From CAZMNY01 sp964567745 (GTDB taxonomy: Bacteria; Planctomycetota; Planctomycetia; Pirellulales; Pirellulaceae): a DNA stretch of 64,000 bases. Numbering within the stretch: position 1 is the first letter of the stretch; every line of letters begins with the position of its first letter. Where the stretch lies: the NCBI GenBank assembly GCA_964567745.1, contig CAZMNY010000027.1:1-64000 (forward strand), given 5' to 3'. Below the pieces are notes generated by a model. The model saw only the letters and a program-made list of their open reading frames with translations, made no database searches and had not been told where the DNA came from. Below, piece after piece: positions 36,396 to 44,258 of the stretch. The position numbers and the translations under genes were made by a program.

Positions 36396-36728
36396 CTACT
36401 CGGCGGCGGCGTCGAGCGCGTCTTGCAGACGAGCTTTCGATTGGGCACCGACGAATCGTTCGGTGACTTCGCCGTTCTTAAAGACCATCAGCGTGGGAAT
36501 GCTGGAGACGCCGAATTTTTGAGCGACGCCGGGGCTGTCGTCAATGTTGACTTTGCCAATCTTGACGGCACCGGCGTTTTCTTCGGCCAAGGCATCGATC
36601 ATCGGAGCGATCTGACGGCAAGGCATGCACCAAGGCGCCCAAAAATCAACGAGGACCGCCTGGTCGGATTGCAACACGTCGGAATCAAAATTGCCGTCGG
36701 TGAATTCGATCACATGCTCATTACTCAT
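36396..36728 (-). CDS. trxA: Thioredoxin
   Basis: 110 residues. Active site FWAPWCMPCRQI with Cys34 and Cys37; the dipeptide between the cysteines is Met-Pro instead of the classical Gly-Pro, which tunes redox potential. The cis-Pro loop SSIPTLMVFKNGE and the C-terminal helix ALDAAAE are normal. No signal peptide, so it is a cytosolic disulphide reductase. It follows an ArsC-like gene by 136 bases on the same strand; thioredoxin can supply electrons to ArsC-type reductases. Confidence 0.95.
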   Translation of the reverse strand: MSNEHVIEFTDGNFDSDVLQSDQAVLVDFWAPWCMPCRQIAPMIDALAEENAGAVKIGKVNIDDSPGVAQKFGVSSIPTLMVFKNGEVTERFVGAQSKARLQDALDAAAE

Positions 36729-36864
36729 CGCGTTTTCTCTCCTGTCGGTTCAACGTAGTCGTGGATTGTATCGCTGCCCCGTCAAAAGTGTCAATGAGCA
36801 CCACCGCCTCGAATGGCCCGCATCGGGACTCGTCGACAGGCGGCGGCGATCGCACTCCGCTCAC

Positions 36865-37206
36865 TCAAAGAATCTCGAGAACTTGCTCCGGCGGGCGTCC
36901 GATGCGAGCTCTTTTTCCGACCACAACGATCGGGCGTTCGATGATTTTTGGGTTGTCCGCCATTCGCTGAATCAATGTCGCTTCGTCATCGGTCGCTTCC
37001 AAACCAAGCGCGGCGTGGTCTTTCTTCCGAATCAACTCGGCAGCGGACAGTTGGAGCTTCTTCAGTAGGCCTCGGATCGTTTCCGAATCCAATGGGTCCT
37101 GCAGGTACTCGACGACGTTCGGCTCCAATCCTTGCTCCTGCAGCAACGTCAGAGTCTGGCGACTCTTGCTGCATCGCGGATTGTGGTAAATCGTTGGGGT
37201 AGTCAT
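36865..37206 (-). CDS. ArsC-family (glutaredoxin-linked) arsenate reductase-like protein
   Basis: 113 residues from ATG 37206; the longer upstream frame is not ArsC-like. The motif TIYHNPRCSKSRQTL places the catalytic Cys at residue 12, and RKKDHAALGL, NPKIIERPIVVVGKRARIGRP supply the arginines expected for arsenate binding. Family members reduce arsenate to arsenite or are Spx-like redox regulators; the C-terminal RIGRPPEQVL supports the reductase branch. No arsenite pump or ArsR is adjacent. Part of a minus-strand run larA-like, arsC-like, trxA. Confidence 0.88.
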   Translation of the reverse strand: MTTPTIYHNPRCSKSRQTLTLLQEQGLEPNVVEYLQDPLDSETIRGLLKKLQLSAAELIRKKDHAALGLEATDDEATLIQRMADNPKIIERPIVVVGKRARIGRPPEQVLEIL

Positions 37207-37304
37207 TTGAGTTGATCTCGAATGGAAGTGTCTTGATTCAATTGTGGATGCAGGCCTCAACATTCGGGCTCGATGACGAACCGTTCGAAGAGAGCAGCGT
37301 GCGG

Positions 37305-38591
37305 TCAGTTCGCCTTGTCGACGGCCACTTCGGCGAGCACGTACGGTCCTTTGGGAATGACAGCGATCGAGCAATCCTCTCCGTGTTTCTTCATCGCCCG
37401 AGTGATCGCCTCTTCGACCGTGGGCGCCGAACTCACAAATAGCTGCTCCAGGCGTTCACTCGGTATGCCTTGGCTGACAACGGTGACCTCGGCTTTGCGG
37501 CAAACGACCGCCATCTTCTCGAGTTGCCATTGGTCCATCACAAAATAGTTCTCGTCATGAATCTCCTCCATGAAGCCGTCAAGGTCGTTGTGAGTTTCAA
37601 ACAGGCTGGCGAACGAGTCGCTGCCAATTCCCTCGCTGAGGCTGGCGGCGATGATAATTGAGCCGCCATCCTTCACGAGCGCCGCCGCGGCGACCATCCC
37701 TTTGACCGACTGATAGAAAGTCATATCGAGCGGATAGCCGGCGCTGCTGGCAACCACGATATCGGCTGGCTCGTCGATTGTGTCGAGCACGACTTCGCGG
37801 ACGAACTCGACACCCTCCTCGAACGCATCGACCATGTCGCCCGCCACAAAGCAGAGCGGTTGTCGCTGAGCGTCTATGATTACGTTGACGATGAAGTCGC
37901 ATCCAGCCTTACAGGCAATCCATGTGTTTTCTTCGTGAACTGGATTGTTCAACAGTTTTCCGCTCGTCGCATTGGGACTCTCCAAGAATCGCGGACTGTG
38001 CCAGGCGCGAATCGTCTCCAAACCGGCGATCCCAGGACAAATCAGTTTGCGGCCGCCGGAAAAGCCGGCCATGAAATGAGGCTCAATCAATCCCACTGTT
38101 ATTTTGAGATCGGCCTCGATGTAGCGTCGATCGATCAGGATCGGGACGCCATTCGGGCTGGCGCCCAGGTCGATATGCTGGTCTCGGTCCATCCCATCGT
38201 GGTTCGCAATGACATACTCCGCCGCAATCCGTTCGCCGACCATCTCACGAATTTCGTCAAGCGAACTCGGTCGGTGCAGTCCCGTGGCGACGAGAATCAG
38301 AATGTCCTGCCGAGCGATGCCAGCTTGCTCGAGCGTATCGAGCAGCGGGGTCAGGATGATTTCGTTGGGAACAGGCCGGGTAATGTCGCAGATCAAAATG
38401 CAAACTGACGCTCGGCCCTGGGCGAGCTCCGCCAAAGGGGGCGAACCTGTCGGCTGCTTCAGTACTCGTTCGACCGATGCCAGCGGGTCGGCGAGAGGCG
38501 TCGCGTCCTTGCAGGCCAAGGTGTGAATGGTCGGCCCGTCCGGAATCTCGACATTCAAGCCGTCGCGGCCATAATCGAGCCGAATCTGCAT
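37305..38591 (-). CDS. LarA-family protein (DUF2088, lactate racemase-like)
   Basis: 428 residues from ATG 38591. The N-terminal domain carries ILICDITRPVPNEI and TGLHRPSS, and the cleft shows GLIEPHFMAGFSGGRKLI with the histidines and lysine that in LarA hold the nickel-pincer cofactor (HRP, H..GFSGG.K). The C-terminal domain has ASSAGYPLDMTFYQSVKGM. The larA-type cofactor genes larB, larC and larE are not in the window. Many homologues act on other 2-hydroxy acids, so substrate is left open. First gene of a possible operon with arsC-like and trxA. Confidence 0.88.
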   Translation of the reverse strand: MQIRLDYGRDGLNVEIPDGPTIHTLACKDATPLADPLASVERVLKQPTGSPPLAELAQGRASVCILICDITRPVPNEIILTPLLDTLEQAGIARQDILILVATGLHRPSSLDEIREMVGERIAAEYVIANHDGMDRDQHIDLGASPNGVPILIDRRYIEADLKITVGLIEPHFMAGFSGGRKLICPGIAGLETIRAWHSPRFLESPNATSGKLLNNPVHEENTWIACKAGCDFIVNVIIDAQRQPLCFVAGDMVDAFEEGVEFVREVVLDTIDEPADIVVASSAGYPLDMTFYQSVKGMVAAAALVKDGGSIIIAASLSEGIGSDSFASLFETHNDLDGFMEEIHDENYFVMDQWQLEKMAVVCRKAEVTVVSQGIPSERLEQLFVSSAPTVEEAITRAMKKHGEDCSIAVIPKGPYVLAEVAVDKAN

Positions 38592-38744
38592 GCTGCTTAC
38601 GTCCTGGGCGTCTACGTCTTGGCTGTCTTCGTCCGGCAAAAATCCGAAGATGGATCGAAGCGTCCTGTCAAATCGGCTTCGGCTTTGCGTAAAATGAGCC
38701 AACCTGACGGAGGTCGCTCGGAACGAATCAAGCGGGAACGAAAC

Positions 38745-38768
38745 AAGCCGGCCCAAAAAGACCGGCTT
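38745..38768 (-). terminator. Terminator-like hairpin after the small basic protein gene
   Basis: AAGCCGG (38745-38751) pairs with CCGGCTT (38762-38768). On the minus strand the stem is followed by GTTTCGTT. The T-tract is imperfect but position, about 55 bases beyond the stop at 38823, fits. Confidence 0.6.
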
Positions 38769-38822
38769 TGTATCTTACGCTCAATGCATCATGGCTCACC
38801 GCAGACGGGCGAGGCCGATGTT

Positions 38823-39053
38823 CTATTCCGCCGCCGTGGCCTCTTCGCCGCCACCTTCTTCTTCGTCGGTCTTCACTTTCTTCTTCTTTCGAAGCGAGAC
38901 CTTGAGTACGCGAACTTTGGGGATGCCGAGCACGGGATCGCCTTCGGTCCAGCGATCCGATTCTTTCAGTTTTTCAAGACGTTCAGCGCGATTTAGCACG
39001 TTTCGGCTACGCTTGCCGCCCGATTTGACCTTGAGACTCTTGTCAATTGCCAT
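38823..39053 (-). CDS. PVC-superphylum small basic protein
   Basis: 76 residues. The sequence MAIDKSLKVKSG, RSRNVLNRAERLEKLKE, DRWTEGDPVLGIPKVRVLKV and SLRKKKKVK matches the short lysine-rich protein known as a signature of the Planctomycetes-Verrucomicrobia-Chlamydiae superphylum, annotated as small basic protein. The family is thought to be a nucleic-acid- or ribosome-associated factor because of its charge and conservation; this is not proven. Usual members are about 50-65 residues; this one has an extra acidic tail (TDEEEGGGEEATAAE). It lies alone with its own terminator and supports the taxonomic call. Confidence 0.88.
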   Translation of the reverse strand: MAIDKSLKVKSGGKRSRNVLNRAERLEKLKESDRWTEGDPVLGIPKVRVLKVSLRKKKKVKTDEEEGGGEEATAAE

Positions 39054-39509
39054 CGTTAGTTCTCTACCGCTTCACCATTTGAACACAGTCGCAAACCGTC
39101 GAGTATAGAGTTCCGATCGGCTTCCCACAACCGTGAACTTGAGTTGCAGAGGCGGCGATTTCGGGGCGGCCGAGGGCATTCTCGATTCCAATGAGAGTGT
39201 CTTCGTTTTCTTCCTGCCTTCTCGTGCTTTTTGTGGCCATCCTCTCCCGAGCGTCGGGAACTGGGCCGCAAAAGACACGAAAAGAAAGCCAGAATGCGAT
39301 TCTCTCCCTTCTTCATCCTGTCGATCATGCCAATCCTTTCCTCTTGCGAGCGCGCAGGACGGACAAAATAAGGAGACGGGATCAACAGGATTGACACGAT
39401 ACGACGCCTCTATCGGCGGCCTTGCCTGCGGCGGCGGGTTAAACGAACTAACCCCTAAGCAACTCTTTCTAGGCAGCCCTTTCGTCTCCGGAAAAACAGC
39501 GGTTCGCGG
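39054..39509. other. Intergenic region, about 455 bp, with degenerate repeats
   Basis: No supportable gene. Strings such as CTTTTTGTGGCCAT, CCTCTCCCGAGCG and GAGACGGGATCAACAGGATT have the character of dispersed short repeats; the last is shared with 53153-53180. Located between the kinase 3' end and the small basic protein promoter side. Confidence 0.5.
39373..39400 (+). repeat. Dispersed 28-bp repeat, copy 1
   Basis: GAGACGGGATCAACAGGATT followed by GACACGAT; it matches 53153-53180 (GAGACAGGATCTACACGATT then GACAGGAT) at 24 of 28 positions. Confidence 0.5.
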
Positions 39510-40418
39510 CTATTCTTCCTCGGTTTCGACGTCTCGGATCTGCTTCAAGAATAGTGCCATCTCCTGCAAGCGGTCTTTGGGGTCCGGTTGCATACACATC
39601 ATCACGGCCCGAGCCAACGTCTTGTTGATGTTGGGGAAAGCTTCTGTCAGCTCGGTCGGGGCCTTGGTGTCGTGAACCAGGGCGGCCAAGCCGGTCGTAT
39701 CGGAGACGGGCCAAGGCAAGTCAAATACGAGCAGGTGGTAGGCCGCGACGCCAAACGAGAAGATATCGAGTCGCTGATCGGTCCAGCGCCGACGGATCAC
39801 TTCAGGCGACATGTACAGCGGCGTTCCCGTCCGGTTGCCGGGCTGCATGTACTCTTTCTTGGCGGGAAGCGTGAGCCCGAAGTCGATTAGTTTGACCGAC
39901 AGGCAGTCCGCAGCGCAAATGAAGTTTCGCGGGCAGACGTCGCGGTGAATGAATCCAGCCGTGTGAACCGCATCAAGCGACTCGCCCATTTGCCGAATCA
40001 GCTCGACTCGGTTGCCGATCAACCGTTTGTCCTTTTTGTTGATAGTCTCTTGCAGCCCCGGCCCGTCAATAAACTCCATGACGACGTAGGGCAGGTTTTG
40101 AGTCGTCTTCCCGTATTCGTACGTCTCGACGATTCGGGGGTGACGGATCTGAGCCGCGATCTCGCCTTCCGGTGGTTTGCTGAGTCCGACAAAACGCGCC
40201 TCGAAGAGTTCGACTTTCTCTCGATCGCCAACCTTCAGCCCAACTAGGGAGTCCGAGTCGCGATCTCGCGCCAAATAAAACTTGGACATCGTGCCCGAGA
40301 TGGCTTTTCGCAGCAATTCAAACCGCCGGCTGATATCGACTTTGCGAGGGTTCAGTTTCGCTGTGCCTTTAGACGGCGGCTCCTTGCCCGACTTGAATAA
40401 TTTGTCAAATACGCCCAT
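39510..40418 (-). CDS. Hanks-type serine/threonine protein kinase (soluble)
   Basis: 302 residues. Kinase motifs: VGLKVGDREK (Lys of subdomain II), EIAAQIRHPRIV (helix C Glu), YVVMEFIDGPGL (hinge), FIHRDVCPRNFIC (catalytic loop HRDxxxxN), LIDFGLT (DFG), GTPLYMSPEV (APE region) and RLDIFSFGVAAYHL. The glycine loop is degenerate (AISGTMSKFYLARD). No membrane span or sensor domain, unlike most bacterial PknB-type kinases. Begins 22 bases after accD on the same strand, so the kinase and the acetyl-CoA carboxylase subunit are likely co-transcribed, which hints at a link to fatty-acid precursor supply (inference). Confidence 0.92.
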   Translation of the reverse strand: MGVFDKLFKSGKEPPSKGTAKLNPRKVDISRRFELLRKAISGTMSKFYLARDRDSDSLVGLKVGDREKVELFEARFVGLSKPPEGEIAAQIRHPRIVETYEYGKTTQNLPYVVMEFIDGPGLQETINKKDKRLIGNRVELIRQMGESLDAVHTAGFIHRDVCPRNFICAADCLSVKLIDFGLTLPAKKEYMQPGNRTGTPLYMSPEVIRRRWTDQRLDIFSFGVAAYHLLVFDLPWPVSDTTGLAALVHDTKAPTELTEAFPNINKTLARAVMMCMQPDPKDRLQEMALFLKQIRDVETEEE

Positions 40419-40440
40419 AGCTCATACCCGAATTCCAAGA

Positions 40441-41298
40441 TCACTTGCCGCAATAATCGATTGTACGTGCGATCTCGCTCTTGAGCTTGGACCGAGGAAC
40501 AATTCGGTCGACATATCCGTGTTCCAAAAGAAACTCGCTCGTCTGAAAACCCTTGGGCAATTCAATTCGAATCGTGGCCTTAATCGTGCGAGGGCCGGCG
40601 AATCCGATCAGGGCTTTGGGTTCGGCGAAGCAGACGTCTCCGAGCGCCGCGAAACTGGCGGCGACCCCACCCATCGTCGGGTTGGTCAGCACCGAGATAA
40701 AAAGTCCGCCCGCGCGATCGTAGCGAGCCAGCGCGGCGGACACTTTGGCCATCTGCATCAGTGAGAGGATTCCCTCGTGCATGCGAGCCCCGCCGCCGGA
40801 TCCGCTAATCACGATCAGCGGAAGCTGCTGCTCAGTGGCTCGTTCGATCAAACGTGTCAGTCGCTCTCCAACCACCGAGCCCATGCTGCCCATGATGAAA
40901 GCCGAGTCGGTGATGCCGACGGCGACGCGCCGCGCTCGAATCATGCCGCAGCCGGTAATCGCCGCGTCCGAGAGACCCGTCCGCTTCTGCTCGGCCGACA
41001 ATCGTTCCGCGTATCGTTTCTTATCGGCGAATTCCAGCGGGTCGGCCGGCAGGATGCCCGCATCCCATTCTTCAAACGTCCCCTCGTCGAGCACTTGTCC
41101 GATACGATCGGGCGCGGAGACGTAGAAATGGTGGTCGCATTGAGGGCATACGTTGTTCCGCTTTTCCGCCTCTTGGCGAAAGATCGCCTGCTGGCAACCT
41201 GGGCATCGCTGCCATAGGCCTTCCGGTACGCCTCGTTTCGGTCGCTTCATTGACGCTGTTTCGGAGGACGGGGCAGGTGGGCTGGAGTCGTTCATCAT
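40441..41298 (-). CDS. accD: Acetyl-CoA carboxylase carboxyltransferase subunit beta
   Basis: 285 residues, normal size. An N-terminal four-Cys zinc ribbon (RCPGCQQAIF and VCPQCDHHF) precedes the carboxyltransferase crotonase-like domain with IVISGSGGGARMHEG, TNPTMGGVAASFAALGD and FAGPRTIKATI. It transfers CO2 from carboxybiotin to acetyl-CoA, with AccA, to make malonyl-CoA. The start is one of two tandem ATG codons at 41298/41295. The downstream gene is a Ser/Thr kinase 22 bases away. accA, accB and accC are not in the window. Confidence 0.96.
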   Translation of the reverse strand: MMNDSSPPAPSSETASMKRPKRGVPEGLWQRCPGCQQAIFRQEAEKRNNVCPQCDHHFYVSAPDRIGQVLDEGTFEEWDAGILPADPLEFADKKRYAERLSAEQKRTGLSDAAITGCGMIRARRVAVGITDSAFIMGSMGSVVGERLTRLIERATEQQLPLIVISGSGGGARMHEGILSLMQMAKVSAALARYDRAGGLFISVLTNPTMGGVAASFAALGDVCFAEPKALIGFAGPRTIKATIRIELPKGFQTSEFLLEHGYVDRIVPRSKLKSEIARTIDYCGK

Positions 41299-41460
41299 AA
41301 ATATCTCAGTCGACTTCCGCGAGCCGTCGTCAATCGACTATCGCCTGGGCGTTTCGATCGCCAAGGCCGCTCGCGACAGCTTCTATCCTAGTCATGATTC
41401 CAGATGGAGTTTATGCCTTCCGATTTCGGCCGGTCCGTCGATTGGCGGAGTCCCGAGGAG

Positions 41461-42045
41461 CTATGTTCTTGCGGCCAGCACGCTTTCAGGCTCAACGTCG
41501 ATCGTCTCCCAGTTTCCGCAGTCGCATTCCGAGTGCCAGAGGTTACCCAAATCCGAATCGTTGAGCAAACTCGCCATGACGCTGGCAATCGGCTCGCTGG
41601 CGACCACCGCAACGACTCCGTGCTTGTGCCGTTTTACGATCTTTCGAATCGCCTTGTGCGCTCGCGAAGCCGCCTCGCCGATCGTTTCGCCTTCCGGCGG
41701 ACAGACCGATTCGGGATTCTCTCGCCATCGCTTGTAGACCTTGGGCTGACTCCGTTTGACATCGTCAATCAGCTTGCCGTGCCAGAGCCCATGGTCGAGG
41801 TTGGCCAGCGCGTCGAGCTCTCGAATCTTCGCGCCGGTCGCTTCGTGCAGCGCTTTCGCCGTTTGAGCGGCCGATTGGCATGGCGCTTGATAGATCGCAG
41901 TGATGTCCTTGTCGGACAGCTCGTCCACCGTTTGCGCTACTTGATGCTGGCCTTCGGCATTCAAGGGAATATCAAGCGATCCCTTGATACGGCCCTGAGC
42001 GTCAAACTCGGTGCAGCCTGGTCGGACGATAAGGATGTTGAGCAT
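41461..42045 (-). CDS. Histidine phosphatase-like protein with substituted active site
   Basis: 194 residues from ATG 42045. The fold is recognisable (NILIVRPGCTEFDAQGRI, IKGSLDIPLNAEGQHQV, LDHGLWHGKLIDDV, PPEGETIGEAASR) but the phosphate-accepting RHG motif reads RPG, so the nucleophilic His is Pro9, and the second His of the usual SHG motif is Glu151 (VVASEPIASV). The RxxxTA arginine is also replaced (APCQSAAQTA). This should not act as a phosphoglycerate-mutase-type phosphatase; binding or regulatory function is likely. It lies 22 bases after rpe on the same strand. The gene is intact, so the changes are not decay. Confidence 0.82.
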   Translation of the reverse strand: MLNILIVRPGCTEFDAQGRIKGSLDIPLNAEGQHQVAQTVDELSDKDITAIYQAPCQSAAQTAKALHEATGAKIRELDALANLDHGLWHGKLIDDVKRSQPKVYKRWRENPESVCPPEGETIGEAASRAHKAIRKIVKRHKHGVVAVVASEPIASVMASLLNDSDLGNLWHSECDCGNWETIDVEPESVLAART

Positions 42046-42067
42046 TATTGAATTTCCGAATAGGTAA

Positions 42068-42748
42068 TTATTGCGCCGCATGAGATAGTTCCGCGATTGC
42101 CAAAGCGTAGTCGTCACGACGGAACATGGCGGAGCCGACAACGAACCAGGCCGCGCCGGCGTCGGCGCATCTTCCGATCGTCTCGACGTTGACTCCGCCA
42201 TCGACTTCCAAAACGATGTCGTGTGAAGCCAGCTCCCGTATCTGTTTCAATTTCTCGAGCGCGACTTCGTGAAATGGCTGCCCGCCAAAACCGGCGGGCA
42301 CGCTCATGACCAGCGCGAGGTCGCAGTCGTCGATCGTGTCTTCGATTGCCGATACGGGCGTGTCCGGGTTGATCGCGATGCCGGCCGCCGCGCCCAACTT
42401 CTTGATCTCCGCGACCACTTCTTTCGGCGACTCGACCGCCTCCGCATGCACCGTGATCAAGTCGGCACCCGCGCTTTTGAATTGGCTCAAGTATGGCAAC
42501 GGGTCGACCATCATCAAATGGACGTCTAGCGGCAATTCGGTGAGTTGGCGGAAAGCTTCGACGATCGTCATGCCATAGGTAAAATTGGGCACGAATTGCC
42601 CATCCATGACGTCAAGATGCAACGCCTCGACGCCAGCGTCCTCCAGCATCCGGACTTCGCGCTCCAGGTTGCCAAAGTCGCAAAGCAACATGGATGGCAA
42701 TATCACGGGCGCACGATTGCGCAATTTTTCCAGGATGGGTGACGACAT
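42068..42748 (-). CDS. rpe: Ribulose-phosphate 3-epimerase
   Basis: 226 residues. Motifs: ILPSMLLCDFGNLEREV, LHLDVMDGQFVPN (catalytic Asp and metal ligands), LDVHLMMVDPLPYL, ITVHAEAV and VLEVDGGVNVETI (second catalytic Asp). The strand-6 loop reads MSVPAGFGGQ instead of the usual VNPGFGGQ, a conservative departure. Interconverts ribulose-5-phosphate and xylulose-5-phosphate using a divalent metal. Upstream of the histidine-phosphatase-like gene; a perfect 7-bp palindrome lies ~65-86 bases before the start. Confidence 0.94.
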   Translation of the reverse strand: MSSPILEKLRNRAPVILPSMLLCDFGNLEREVRMLEDAGVEALHLDVMDGQFVPNFTYGMTIVEAFRQLTELPLDVHLMMVDPLPYLSQFKSAGADLITVHAEAVESPKEVVAEIKKLGAAAGIAINPDTPVSAIEDTIDDCDLALVMSVPAGFGGQPFHEVALEKLKQIRELASHDIVLEVDGGVNVETIGRCADAGAAWFVVGSAMFRRDDYALAIAELSHAAQ

Positions 42749-42812
42749 AGGCGCGCGTTTGATTAAACGCTCTCAACCAGATGGGTGACGAATTCCTGAC
42801 GGCGATAAGCAT

Positions 42813-42834
42813 CGGGCGATTTATATTTCGCCCG
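42813..42834. promoter_or_regulatory. Perfect 7-bp inverted repeat upstream of rpe
   Basis: CGGGCGA (42813-42819) and TCGCCCG (42828-42834) flank TTTATATT. The AT-rich centre and location 65 bases before the rpe ATG suit an operator or a promoter -10 region. No regulator can be named. Confidence 0.35.
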
Positions 42835-43034
42835 CCGTGAAAGAAATGAGTGGGTTCGTCGCGAGTTCCGATGGTGTTAAACAACCTCGATTTGCAAGAA
42901 GGCGATTGTAACTACGATTCGGCAGATCGTCAGTGGCAACATCTGATTTACTGCAAGATACGGCTTGTGGTCCGCCACAAGAACCGGCATAGGCGTGAGT
43001 TAGGTGATGTGGGCGATTCTCAAGTTGATGAAAC

Positions 43035-44209
43035 ATGCCCCGTCTGTCGGGGGGGGTCGAGGAACGTCGGGCCGACGTGTATCAAATCGATGTTGATACG
43101 GCAGAGGAAGCCGATGCATCGATCATCGCGTCATTCAACACCGCGCATCGAGAGCTCGGCATTCGTCGACAGGTCACGCTTTGCTTCACTCGGAACACTC
43201 TATTCCGGTTGTGTGGGGTGTCATTCGGTTGCGGCTGTTGCTTCCCGATGCGGCTCGACAATGGAGCGGCGAACAAACTGCGATCGGTGCTCTCGCAACT
43301 CGCCTGCGTTCTGCATTGGTTCAATCCGCTCATCTGGTTCACTGCGTGGCGATTGCACGTGGAGCGAGAACGGGCGTGCGATGATCTTGTCCTCGGCAAT
43401 GGCGTACGAGCGTCCGCGTATGCTAAGCACTTGCTCGATGTGGCGACGCCGCTGTCGCCACCATCGTGGACTCAAGCCTGCGGTCTGGCAATGGCTCGCA
43501 GTTCATCGCTGGACGGACGCGTCCGCGCTGTGCTCTGCAAGAACTGCAACCGCAAGAGCGTGACTTCAACCGTTGCCGCGATTTCAATTTTGTTTGGAGC
43601 CGGCGCTGTCATTCTCGTCGCCATGATGCGCGCAGCGGAAAAGAGTCCCGCCAAGCAATCGCCGACCTCGCCGTCTCAACCAGAAGCCGCAAAGGATGAC
43701 AATCCAGAGAAAGACGAAGCGGCCGCCGACCCGGTGCCAAAACATGCAAGCGCGCAGGCGCTCTTCAAACTGTGGCAGGCGAACGCTCGGTGGCGACGTT
43801 TGGAATGCTACGGTCCGGGCCTACTAAATTCCGAATCCTCCCGATCGGTCCGGAAGCGAAGCATCGACCTCGGCTCGCGATCGGCCCTGGCCGCTATCAG
43901 TTGGGCAGCAACGAGCGGCTCGTGATCGTCGTCGTCGGCCACGTCATGGACGCGAAGCTTGAGTTCTCCTCCAAAGACGATCCCATAGCGTCTTACCAGA
44001 TCAAGTTGCCGAATCAACGCGGCGCCTAGGCGATTGCCTGGAAATCGGGTGCGACGACACTATGGATCGGCGAGGCGGGCAAGCTTCGCAGCTTCGACTT
44101 TTCGAAACCGAAAGACGTCAAAGAGACACAAAGCGAATCGGCCGAGACGTCAAAGATCCCGCCACGATTCCTGGAGGTGCTACGGCCAACATTTGAGCGC
44201 AAACCTTAG
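43035..44209 (+). pseudogene. Decayed BlaR1/MecR1-like M56 peptidase gene
   Basis: Pieces of one M56 protein lie in two frames: AHRELGIRRQVTL, then a shift at ~43183 to LHSEHSIPVVWGVIRLRL and LLPDAARQW, then a shift and loss at ~43270 to LRSVLSQLACVLHWFNPLIW, WRLHVERERACDDLVLGNGV and RASAYAKHLLDVATPL, a membrane span (AISILFGAGAVILVAMM), a linker with LFKLWQANARW, a further shift near 43800 to RYQLGSNERLVIVVVGHV, an in-frame TAG at 44027-44029, then AIAWKSGATTLWIG to TAG at 44207-44209. The zinc-binding HExxH segment that belongs between LRSVL and QLACVLHWFNP is deleted, so no peptidase could result. No BlaI-type repressor precedes it. Confidence 0.8.
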
Positions 44210-44258
44210 TCGTCCCACGCCGGCCACAAGGCCAGTCAAGACGGAGGATTTCTCTTGC

